Source: Nitrospiraceae bacterium (GTDB lineage: Bacteria > Nitrospirota > Nitrospiria > Nitrospirales > Nitrospiraceae). Taken from it: a stretch of DNA of 14,417 bases. This document shows positions 7,569 through 13,281 of this stretch, piece by piece. The notes under the pieces were generated by a model, which saw only the letters and a list, made by a program, of their open reading frames with translations, made no database searches and was not told where the DNA came from. Made by a program: the position numbers and the translations under genes. Position 1 is the stretch's first letter; every line of letters begins with the position of its first letter. The stretch spans positions 1 to 14,417 of the forward strand of contig JAABQN010000026.1 of the NCBI GenBank assembly GCA_011391455.1. The letters are read 5' to 3'.

Positions 7569-9056
7569 CTAATACTTCGCCAGCCAGGTTCCCGACGCCC
7601 GATACACAACCGGAACCCCTCGAAACAGCCCCTGCGCCAAATCGGCGTTGTACCAGACCTCAATGCCGTTGCCTGGTCCGATCGACGTCACGCTCTGTCC
7701 TGCCATCATCGCCCCGTACAGGCGAGCGGATCGTTCCATCCTGATCGCACCAGCCACATACAGCAGACCGTTGACGTGGATACCGGATAATTGTACCGGT
7801 ACCCTTGCCCCTAGCGACTCTGTCCCAGGCTGCGATGGGCTAAGGGCCGGAACAGATTTCCCTGCTGCGCGAGGTCTGCATACCACATGACCCTGAACAA
7901 CCAGCAGACCCTCAAAATAGTCCGTATCCAAAACCAGCGTTCCCATATTATCGGCACGCGGCGCTTGCCCATCGACAGTGTCGATGAAGACCAATCCACG
8001 ATGGTCTCCGATGACCTGAGATTCCAGCGCATCTGCCGGCGTGATTCCCTGATCCGAGTCCGGGCCCCCCTGTGGATGGAGCTGTCCCACACGATCGAGT
8101 CGATAGTAGGTTCCCCAGCGTAGCGCGATCTTCTTGAGCGAATCGTAGTCCCACTGATCGAGCCTCACCCCAGGCGTCGGATATTGCTGCTGGTGAACAT
8201 TTTCAGGAAGTTGAGGATTCGCCCCTTGCCCTGGCGGAGGAACGATGACCGAGACGGTCCCTCCAATCCAATATTCCGTCCAGCGATCCTGCGCATATGG
8301 CATCTCGTGATATGACTGACCGGTAACTGGAGCCCCTGTGCTCTTGAGGGCAAGATCTTCGACTCGCTGCACTGCAAGGTCGCCCAATACCCGTTGATCG
8401 CCCCAATGGACCATGACGGGAGACTCACTGCCTGGCTGCATGGCGCCAAGAGCCTGTCCAACTTGCACCGCTGAACGAACCGCGGGAATCGACAGAGCCC
8501 CAAGCTGAAGCTGAACCGTTCGAGTGACCGGCCGGTGATCGACGGTCGTGGCCGTGACCTCAACCGTGCTCAGCAAGCCTGGCTGCAGAGGACCATATAC
8601 TTTCAACTTCAGAATACGGCCAAGTCCTCCCAGGGTATTGGGAAACCCGCTGGGCGAATCGTTGAGCGTCTGATTGTCCGCCTGGTTTGTCGCATCAAGG
8701 AGAATGTCGGGATGGTCAGCGGTCCCGATAAACTGCGAACGCCCCGCTACATCGAAAAACGATGGCCCACTCGTGAGATCTCCCTGGCGCTTCACGAGCA
8801 ATCCAGCCACCGATGTCGGAGTGACAGTCGGATCGTGGAACCAACTCACGACAACATCCGCCGCACCGTCGGCCAGCTGCTGCGCGACGTTGTCCTCTTT
8901 CATGGCGCTGACTCCCGGTCCATCCTGACCTGCCAGATACAGAGAGGTCATGCCGGCGACCCCAAGCAGAAAAATCAGCATGAGCGACGCGAGAAGCACG
9001 TGCCCCTCGTCGCAACGATTCATGAATTTTGATGCGCGCCGTTCTTTCATCTTCAT
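7569..9056 (-). CDS. Large PilX-like minor pilin (module B, 495 aa)
   Basis: The N-terminus MKMKERRASKFMNRCDEG, then HVLLASLMLIFLLGVAGMTSLYLAG, is a basic leader with a possible PilD cut after Gly and a hydrophobic helix. Position +5 is Ala, not Glu, as in the PilX/GspK class. A PilX-like segment follows (DNVAQQLADGAADVVVSWF). The remaining 430 or so residues are far larger than a normal PilX (about 150-250 aa) and look beta-rich. The last part (about 360-495) has repeating glycine-hydrophobic steps such as GLLVVQGHV, NGLLYVAGAI, ARLYGAMMAGQSV and GNGIEVWYN, suggestive of a beta-helix or stacked-strand fold as seen in pilus-associated C-terminal domains. GGGAG lies 7 nt before the ATG at 9056; the ATG at 9050 is less well spaced. 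This is the last gene of the module B operon. Its TAG stop (7569-7571) lies inside the end of the palindromic element at 7146-7572. A role as tip adhesin is inference. Confidence 0.78.
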   Translation of the reverse strand: MKMKERRASKFMNRCDEGHVLLASLMLIFLLGVAGMTSLYLAGQDGPGVSAMKEDNVAQQLADGAADVVVSWFHDPTVTPTSVAGLLVKRQGDLTSGPSFFDVAGRSQFIGTADHPDILLDATNQADNQTLNDSPSGFPNTLGGLGRILKLKVYGPLQPGLLSTVEVTATTVDHRPVTRTVQLQLGALSIPAVRSAVQVGQALGAMQPGSESPVMVHWGDQRVLGDLAVQRVEDLALKSTGAPVTGQSYHEMPYAQDRWTEYWIGGTVSVIVPPPGQGANPQLPENVHQQQYPTPGVRLDQWDYDSLKKIALRWGTYYRLDRVGQLHPQGGPDSDQGITPADALESQVIGDHRGLVFIDTVDGQAPRADNMGTLVLDTDYFEGLLVVQGHVVCRPRAAGKSVPALSPSQPGTESLGARVPVQLSGIHVNGLLYVAGAIRMERSARLYGAMMAGQSVTSIGPGNGIEVWYNADLAQGLFRGVPVVYRASGTWLAKY

Positions 9057-9063
9057 CTTCTCA

Positions 9064-9068
9064 CTCCC
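9064..9068 (-). promoter_or_regulatory. Ribosome binding site GGGAG of the large PilX-like gene
   Basis: GGGAGTGA lies with a 7-nt gap before the ATG at 9056. The same GGGAGTGA-type site, with the same gap, precedes the ATG chosen for the PilW-like gene at 9831. Confidence 0.7.
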
Positions 9069-9090
9069 ATAATCATTGATGGCCCAGCCA

Positions 9091-9831
9091 TTACGCCCTG
9101 AGGCTGATTTCTCGAACCGCGCGAATCCCTCGATCGGACATCTTCACCTCAACGACAACCAGCTTGACGAGCGCTGGTTCTGTCACAGCCTGCCCCATTT
9201 CATCCCAGTATGAAAACCGAGCCTCTCTAATATCTCCGACCAGGACACTAGCCCCTCCATCAACCTGTCGCAGCAACCTCAGAACACCCTGGTCATCGCG
9301 ACGGCTGTAGTAGCGGACGCGATTCATGAGGGAGACGGAGGCTCCGGATGGAATTGCCTCCGTCAGCGGCTGCATTATTGTCAATAGATGCCGTTGTCCG
9401 TCACGAGCCAGTGTCAGCGTCTCGCAGCGCTCGGCCCAACAGGCCACAATGGTCTTCCGATCATCCCACCCTCGCCCATCTTCGACCGCCAGAGCCGTTT
9501 GACCGATCGACGCCGTTGCCGTGACCGTCGTCGTGAGGCCTTGCAGATTCGCTGAAAATGCCACTGAGTCCATAGCCGTCTGGGTGAGAGACCCAGACCC
9601 CGCGAGCCGCAATTCCTGCTCAAGAACTTCTAACCCAAGGCGAAGATCTTGCTGTTGCGCGGCCTCACGTTGTTGCTTCATAAACTGTTGCTGGAAATAG
9701 GACAGGGCTTGAAGCGTCGCGCCCAAGACGACCAACCCAGCCGCCATGGCAAACATCAGCTCAATCAGGCTGGTCCCTGTCTCCGTCCGTACTCTATGGT
9801 GCATGCCTCTTGTATGCTGTCCTGGCCACAT
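9091..9831 (-). CDS. Minor pilin PilW-like (module B, 246 aa)
   Basis: PilW-class minor pilin. The leader MWPGQHTRGMHHRVRTETG precedes TSLIELMFAMAAGLVVLGATLQAL, with Glu at +5. Then comes a polar helix rich in Gln (QQQFMKQQREAAQQQDLRLGLEVLEQELRLAGSG) that matches the PilW pattern of a helix followed by R..AG. The rest is a beta-rich globular domain of about 170 residues; two cysteines (VACWAERCETL) may bond. It is about 120 residues shorter than the module A PilW. A GTG at 9858 overlaps the upstream stop (9855-9857), but the ATG at 9831 has a strong GGGAG 7 nt upstream, so I prefer it. The mature protein is identical either way. The C-terminus MSDRGIRAVREISLRA is the usual basic end strand. 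Confidence 0.85.
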   Translation of the reverse strand: MWPGQHTRGMHHRVRTETGTSLIELMFAMAAGLVVLGATLQALSYFQQQFMKQQREAAQQQDLRLGLEVLEQELRLAGSGSLTQTAMDSVAFSANLQGLTTTVTATASIGQTALAVEDGRGWDDRKTIVACWAERCETLTLARDGQRHLLTIMQPLTEAIPSGASVSLMNRVRYYSRRDDQGVLRLLRQVDGGASVLVGDIREARFSYWDEMGQAVTEPALVKLVVVEVKMSDRGIRAVREISLRA

Positions 9832-9838
9832 CCTGTCA

Positions 9839-9843
9839 CTCCC
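9839..9843 (-). promoter_or_regulatory. Ribosome binding site GGGAG deciding the start of the module B PilW-like gene
   Basis: GGGAGTGA, 7 nt before the ATG at 9831, favours this start over the GTG at 9858, which has no comparable site. Confidence 0.65.
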
Positions 9844-9854
9844 AGTACTGCGCG

Positions 9855-10346
9855 TCACCGGCTCCCAACGAACAGGGGATTGGCCCGCAGGGTGCCGACT
9901 CGTACTTCACGCTGGCCTTCACCTACAGCGTAGGCTGCGCGAGCTTCAATCAGAGCATGCCCTGAGGCCGACAGTGAGCCGGCACGGCTTGGCGTCACCA
10001 TCCAAACCAGTTGGACGCCATCCTGGTCCCAACTACCGGAATACACCCCATCGCCCGCCAGCACATCGCCGCCTGCTCCATCGTCATGCATGACAAGGTC
10101 CGGAACACCATCGTGATTCAGATCGTCCAGCAAAAGACGATCCCATCTCACAGATCGCTTCGCTTCGATCCGCGATTCCGCCATCGCCAGGGCACGCGTC
10201 GCCAAAGTGCCTGTTCGAAGACTTCGTTCTGCCGCCTGAAACGCCCCCATCACACCGGCCAGTCCAATCAGCGTCAGCGCCATAGCCACCAGCACTTCGG
10301 CAAAACTGGCTCCGCCCTCTGTATGGAATAATCGACCCCGCGTCAT
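9855..10346 (-). CDS. Minor pilin PilV/GspI-like with a calcium-loop-like insertion (module B, 163 aa)
   Basis: The prepilin leader ends TEGG and is followed by ASFAEVLVAMALTLIGLAGVMGAF, with Glu at +5, then AAERSLRTGTLATRALAMAESRIEA. This is PilV/GspI-like. Residues 74-100 carry an unusual acidic segment: a DxNxDGxPD loop (D75, N77, D79, D83), then HDDGAGGD and AGDGVYSG. The loop resembles EF-hand-like and dockerin-like calcium loops, and the DDG..GD..AGDGVYSG part resembles a motif found in extracellular beta domains. Calcium binding by this pilin is inference. The ATG at 10346 overlaps the FimT stop as ATGA, with only a weak site upstream, pointing to coupled translation. The stop at 9855-9857 lies 23 nt before the PilW-like ATG. 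Confidence 0.85.
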   Translation of the reverse strand: MTRGRLFHTEGGASFAEVLVAMALTLIGLAGVMGAFQAAERSLRTGTLATRALAMAESRIEAKRSVRWDRLLLDDLNHDGVPDLVMHDDGAGGDVLAGDGVYSGSWDQDGVQLVWMVTPSRAGSLSASGHALIEARAAYAVGEGQREVRVGTLRANPLFVGSR

Positions 10347-10792
10347 GAGACAGACACTCTTCCGGTGATACTCACAGTGAATGTGGTTTCCCGGCCTTGA
10401 CTATCACGCACGCGAATGGTTGTCGGAGTCACAGACCGACCGCTGGGATGAAATAGAAGTTCAGGGCCGGCAGTTGGCTCCTCCACGACTACCCCCTTGT
10501 CCGCATACCGATAGACGTGCAGGATGCCTTCGGCATCCGCGCGTCGAAGCGTGATCGTACGGCCCTCTCGATCGAATATGACTCGAAGGCGCTCTCGCCT
10601 GGCCATCGCCAACTGTCTAGCGAGCCGGAGCTCCGAAGCAATCTCTATAGTGGCACTATGAGCCTGGCCCCTAGCGACTATTGACTGATAACTCGGTCCC
10701 GCCAATACAGCCATGATCCCCATGATCGCCAGTACGATGAGGAGCTCTATCAGACTCCAGCCTTGTTCCCGTCCCAGTGATTCTTTTGGCAT
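10343..10792 (-). CDS. Minor pilin FimT/GspH-like (module B, 149 aa)
   Basis: First gene of module B. The leader MPKESLGREQG is followed by WSLIELLIVLAIMGIMAVLAGPSYQSI with Glu at +5; Trp at +1 is unusual, Phe being the norm. The GspH helix is IEIASELRLARQLAMARRERL. The C-terminal domain is beta-rich, with FHPSGRSVTPTTIRV (the GspH F-x-P-x-G motif) and a TGRVSVS end strand; no cysteines were noticed. The ATG at 10792 has GAGAG about 6 nt upstream and is preferred to the GTG at 10804, which lacks a site. No other gene lies between it and pilD, 258 nt upstream. Confidence 0.87.
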   Translation of the reverse strand: MPKESLGREQGWSLIELLIVLAIMGIMAVLAGPSYQSIVARGQAHSATIEIASELRLARQLAMARRERLRVIFDREGRTITLRRADAEGILHVYRYADKGVVVEEPTAGPELLFHPSGRSVTPTTIRVRDSQGRETTFTVSITGRVSVS

Positions 10793-10831
10793 GCCTACTC
10801 TCACGGAGAGGTTTTCTTACGAGGATGAACA

Positions 10832-10846
10832 GGGTCTCCAAGACCC
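10832..10846. other. Leader hairpin GGGTCT/AGACCC ahead of minor-pilin module B
   Basis: A perfect 6-bp stem with a 3-nt loop (CCA on the plus strand), 40 nt upstream of the FimT-like start. There is no T-run on either side, so it is not a normal intrinsic terminator. It could be a leader structure or part of a pilD 3' end. Confidence 0.35.
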
Positions 10847-10919
10847 GTGCCCACATTGTTCCGCACCCGGATGGCTGAATGCTTTGTGAGGAGCGAGAGA
10901 GGAATACCTAGCAGGTTCA

Positions 10920-10939
10920 CATGGTTTCGCGTTGCCATG
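10920..10939. promoter_or_regulatory. Operator-like palindrome CATGG-N3-CGCG-N3-CCATG
   Basis: Two 5-bp arms and a CGCG centre make a symmetric 20-bp site in the 258-bp gap between pilD and module B, about 130 nt upstream of the FimT-like start. The regular spacing resembles a dimer operator. No -35/-10 pair could be assigned nearby. It could also be chance; short palindromes are common. Confidence 0.25.
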
Positions 10940-11050
10940 AGAAAACATGGAGGAAGAGAAGGCCCTGTACTGGCCAAAGTGAGGAAGAAAACTGGAAAAA
11001 CGTCACACTATTAGATACAGAGAGCAGCCCGAAGAGATACAGGGAGAATA

Positions 11051-11833
11051 TCAGTAGCCTGGGTCAAGAAGACCTTGATACCAGTCGAGGAGCGGTTGGG
11101 CAAAGAACAGGGAGAGGAGGGCCCCCAACACAAGGAAGGGGCCAAAGGGGATATAGTCATCACGCTTGATGATGCGCAGGGAGATCAAACTGATGCCGAT
11201 GATCGAACCAGTGAGCGAGCCGATCATAATGGTGAGGAGCGCCGGCTTCCAGCCAAGAAATGCGCCGATCATCGCCAGCAACTTGATGTCGCCGCCTCCC
11301 ATACCCTCTTTACCGAAAAGGTAGGGACTCAGCCAGGCCAGGAGCCAGAGGAGGCCGCCCCCCAGGGTGAGACCGATCACAGAATTGATCACACCCACCG
11401 GCAACACAGTCACTGCGCCCAGAAGTCCGACCACCATTCCCGGCAGGGTAATGACATTGGGGATCATCTTATGGGTGAGATCCGTTCCTGTCACCACGAC
11501 CAACGCCGAAAACAACAGAGCATAGAGGGCTGCCGTCCAGGTTGGGCCGAAGTACCATAAGATGGTGAGGTAGCCGAGGGCGTTGGCGGCTTCGACGAGG
11601 GGATACCTGATTGAAATCGGCGCTCGGCAGGCCCGGCAGCGCCCAGCAAGCCACAGATAGCTCAGCAGAGGAATATTGTCGTAGAACCCGATGGGGTGAG
11701 CGCAAGAAGGGCAATGGGAGCCTGGCCAGACGATTGATTCGCCTCGGGGCAGCCTGAAGATGCAGACGTTGAGAAAGCTGCCGATCAGCGCGCCGAGGAT
11801 CCCGACTACAAGATAAAGAGACCATTCATGCAT
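11051..11833 (-). CDS. pilD: Prepilin peptidase / N-methyltransferase PilD (260 aa)
   Basis: Inner-membrane aspartyl protease that removes prepilin leaders and methylates the new N-terminus. From the chosen start MHEWSLYLVVGILG, the first membrane helix is followed by the cytoplasmic zinc site C41-x2-C44 and C66-x2-C69 (HCPSCAHP, GRCRACRAP). The catalytic aspartates are D118 (TGTDLTHKMIP) and D182 in GMGGGDIKLLA, the GxGD motif. Further hydrophobic helices run to the C-terminus. The length is standard. The start is uncertain: an upstream in-frame ATG at 11890 would add 19 polar residues (MPPTKRLECSEPEAFPEPI) and has no good ribosome binding site. The ATG at 11833 sits directly before helix 1, as usual in the family. 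All eight minor pilins in the window are expected substrates. It is divergent from the LuxR-type gene, sharing the 11834-12050 interval. Confidence 0.93.
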   Translation of the reverse strand: MHEWSLYLVVGILGALIGSFLNVCIFRLPRGESIVWPGSHCPSCAHPIGFYDNIPLLSYLWLAGRCRACRAPISIRYPLVEAANALGYLTILWYFGPTWTAALYALLFSALVVVTGTDLTHKMIPNVITLPGMVVGLLGAVTVLPVGVINSVIGLTLGGGLLWLLAWLSPYLFGKEGMGGGDIKLLAMIGAFLGWKPALLTIMIGSLTGSIIGISLISLRIIKRDDYIPFGPFLVLGALLSLFFAQPLLDWYQGLLDPGY

Positions 11834-11931
11834 AATCGGCTCAGGAAAAGCTTCCGGCTCGGAACACTCGAGTCGTTTCGTAGGCGGCATGAAATAAATT
11901 AGGTAGCTTCACTGAAACTGATCTCCGATAG

Positions 11932-11960
11932 TTTACTTATGGCGAGAGAGTTCTTATAAT
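11932..11960 (+). promoter_or_regulatory. Sigma70-type promoter of the LuxR-type regulator
   Basis: TTTACT (11932-11937), a 17-bp spacer, then a perfect TATAAT (11955-11960). Transcription would begin at about 11967, leaving a leader of about 84 nt. The promoter fits orientation and distance for the plus-strand gene. No equally good promoter was seen for pilD on the opposite strand. Confidence 0.65.
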
Positions 11961-11972
11961 TGTTGCCCGCGA

Positions 11973-11994
11973 GCAAGGGCTTGTTCTTGCCCTT
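11973..11994 (+). promoter_or_regulatory. Leader hairpin with two alternative stems ahead of the LuxR-type gene
   Basis: AAGGGC (11975-11980) can pair with GCCCTT (11989-11994), or GCAAG (11973-11977) with CTTGC (11986-11990). The two stems exclude each other. It lies in the predicted leader between promoter and start. Function unknown; too short for a recognised riboswitch class. Confidence 0.3.
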
Positions 11995-12035
11995 ACTCCA
12001 TGAAAGTGAATTATACCGTACTATTCTATTGGTTA

Positions 12036-12041
12036 AAGGAG
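12036..12041 (+). promoter_or_regulatory. Ribosome binding site AAGGAG of the LuxR-type gene
   Basis: AAGGAG is 9 nt before the ATG at 12051 and only 3 nt before the ATG at 12045, so it favours 12051 as the start and rules out the ATG at 12000. Confidence 0.75.
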
Positions 12042-12050
12042 AACATGATA

Positions 12051-12326
12051 ATGGCACGGACTACGAAGACGAAAACCAAACCTTCCCTGGCCAATCTGAC
12101 CCCGCCACCCCGCAAGAAGCGTCCGGAATCGCTCACCAGTCGGGAAAAAGAGATTCTCGAACTGATTTGGTCCGGATTCAAAAACAAGGAAATCGGTCAA
12201 CGGCTCAAGATCAGCGTCAAGACCGTCGAGGCGCATCGGGCCAACATGATGAAAAAGATGCGTGTGTCGAACACGGCTCAGTTGCTCAAAACCGCAATCC
12301 AAGACGGGACGATCAAGATTCGCTAG
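12051..12326 (+). CDS. Orphan LuxR/GerE-type helix-turn-helix transcription factor (91 aa)
   Basis: The protein is a basic, proline-rich tail (MARTTKTKTKPSLANLTPPPRKKRPE, about residues 1-26) followed by a complete LuxR-type DNA-binding domain: LTSREKEILELIWSGFKNKEIG, then LKISVKTVEAHRANMMKKM and a closing helix TAQLLKTAIQDG. The invariant residues E33, the T-V-E-H recognition helix region (T58-V59-E60-H62) and the N-K-E-I turn are all there. No receiver or ligand-binding domain is present, so it is not a standard response regulator; it may act as a dimer, be controlled by abundance, or work with a partner. It has its own promoter and faces away from pilD, whose control region it shares, so regulation of pilD or of pili is a possible role (inference). 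Its TAG stop is 3 nt before the palindromic element at 12330-12496. Confidence 0.87.
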   Translation: MARTTKTKTKPSLANLTPPPRKKRPESLTSREKEILELIWSGFKNKEIGQRLKISVKTVEAHRANMMKKMRVSNTAQLLKTAIQDGTIKIR

Positions 12327-12329
12327 CCT

Positions 12330-12496
12330 GGATCATTCATGAATACCGTCGCGAGGCGTTCGAGACCGAAGCCCACCGGGGCTTCTCGCATGTAAGGCCG
12401 ACGTAGGCGTACTTGTAGTCCGTCGAGGAGGCCGAACGAGAAAAGCCCCGCCGGACGAGAGGATCGGACGACGTAGCAGGTATTCATGAATGATCC
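12330..12496. repeat. 167-bp MITE-like element with perfect 18-bp inverted ends
   Basis: The ends are GGATCATTCATGAATACC (12330-12347) and its exact inverse (12479-12496). Each end contains the 10-bp self-palindrome ATTCATGAAT. Inside is a perfect 7-bp hairpin, GAAGCCC with GGGCTTC, at about 12368-12385. The body has GC-rich arms and no open frame. It lies between two convergent genes: 3 nt past the LuxR-type stop and overlapping the end of rlmB, whose final codons GAT CAT TCA and stop TGA are part of the right end. No target-site duplication is visible. It may work as a two-way terminator. No transposase gene is in the window, so any mobility would need an enzyme elsewhere. Confidence 0.85.
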
Positions 12497-13281
12497 GGGC
12501 CAGGCTTCGCCTGAGGTGCGACGCTTTTGCGGCGCTGGCGAACCGCTTCGAACAACGTGACGGCTGCTGCGGCTGAGACATTCAGCGACTGTATGTGCCC
12601 CTGCATCGGAATCCTGATGCGGTCATCGCACTCCCCCAACACACCAGGGCGAAGGCCTTCACCCTCCCCTCCTAATACCAGCGCAATCGGCCCGGTCATG
12701 TCGATGTCTGTATGGAGCTTCGGCGCCTGTGGGTCCACGCCGTAGACCCATAGACCGGCTTCTTTGAGATCCTGAATCAGACGAATCAAATTGCCCACGC
12801 GCCCGACTGCGATATGATCAATCGCTCCAGCCGATACTTTTGCCACCACTGATGTCAGGCCGACTGCGCGGCGCTCCGGGATGAAGACCCCGTGGACACC
12901 AGCCGCTTCAGCCGTCCGTAAGACCGCTCCCAAATTGTGCGGATCTTCGACCCCGTCAAGCAACACGAGAAATGGCTTTTCGCCTCGGGCCTTCGCCCGA
13001 TCGAGAATCTGCTCCGTCGTGTCGTAAGATTTTGCGGCAATGAGGGCGATCACACCCTGGTGGGTTCCACCGGGCGCCAAGCGATCGAATGCCGTCGGAG
13101 GTTCGATGTGAACAGGGACCCCTTGCGCCTTCGCCAGTTGAACAAGATCGTGGAATTGCCGATCGGTACGGAGGACAAGAAGCCGCTGCAAGGGCCGCGT
13201 GCCGGCCCTCAAGGCTTCGCGCACGGCATGCAGCCCATAAATCAGGTCCGGCGGGCTATCGCTTCCACCGGCTGGTACCAT
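12484..13281 (-). CDS. rlmB: 23S rRNA (guanosine-2'-O-)-methyltransferase RlmB, SpoU/TrmH family (265 aa)
   Basis: RlmB methylates the ribose of G2251 (E. coli numbering) in the 23S rRNA peptidyl-transferase region, using SAM. From the chosen start, residues 14-80 are the RNA-recognition domain (IYGLHAVREAL ... GGTHQGVIAL), which separates RlmB from plain TrmH. The knotted SpoU domain follows with motif 1 LDGVEDPHNLGAVLRTAEAAG (N116, R122), motif 2 LVLGGEGEGLRP (201-212) and motif 3 IPMQGHIQSLNVSAAAA (224-240). Length fits, with a slightly longer C-terminal tail than E. coli RlmB (243 aa). The start at 13281 has GAGG about 9 nt upstream and overlaps the cysS end by 26 nt; the ATG at 13371 has no such site. 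The last residues DHS and the stop codon come from the palindromic element at 12330-12496. Confidence 0.92.
   Translation of the reverse strand: MVPAGGSDSPPDLIYGLHAVREALRAGTRPLQRLLVLRTDRQFHDLVQLAKAQGVPVHIEPPTAFDRLAPGGTHQGVIALIAAKSYDTTEQILDRAKARGEKPFLVLLDGVEDPHNLGAVLRTAEAAGVHGVFIPERRAVGLTSVVAKVSAGAIDHIAVGRVGNLIRLIQDLKEAGLWVYGVDPQAPKLHTDIDMTGPIALVLGGEGEGLRPGVLGECDDRIRIPMQGHIQSLNVSAAAAVTLFEAVRQRRKSVAPQAKPGPDHS

Larger units (their letters stand above)
7146..7572. repeat. 427-bp composite palindromic element with inverted ATGCTGAAAAAGT ends
   Basis: Inverted ends of 21 bp (7146-7166 and 7552-7572) match at 18 positions and share a perfect 13-bp core, ATGCTGAAAAAGT. Inside are: a second, direct variant GGATGCTCAAAAAGG (7186-7200); two direct repeats of about 40 bp (7207-7246 and 7317-7357), both starting TTCTCACCCGCCC and each carrying a 7-bp hairpin; and a long hairpin at 7396-7493. 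That hairpin has a perfect 12-bp stem (GAGGGAGTAGGC with GCCTACTCCCTC), a symmetric 5-nt internal loop, a further 7-bp stem GTTCTTC/GAAGAAC, and a CCAC/GTGG tip. The right end contains the stop codon of the PilX-like gene at 7569-9056. The element fills the gap of about 450 bases between that gene and the ATPase gene. Open frames across it have no protein character. Repeats containing this core resemble ones I recall as frequent in Nitrospira genomes. Confidence 0.82.

Noticed and set aside
7146..7572. CRISPR array interpretation of the repeated units
   Set aside because: Only two units of 40 bp, irregular spacing, flanked by inverted ends and larger hairpins, and no cas genes.
10963..10980. 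Possible sigma54 site (GG-N10-GC) reading toward module B
   Set aside because: Only the GG and GC dinucleotides fit; the rest of the TGGCAC-N5-TTGC consensus is absent.
11075..11560. Plus-strand open frame of 161 codons opposite pilD
   Set aside because: Charged low-complexity sequence that mirrors the membrane-protein codons of pilD; no start signal.
12330..12496. tRNA or structured small RNA gene in the luxR-rlmB gap
   Set aside because: No tRNA arms or CCA-type end; the symmetry is that of an inverted-repeat element.
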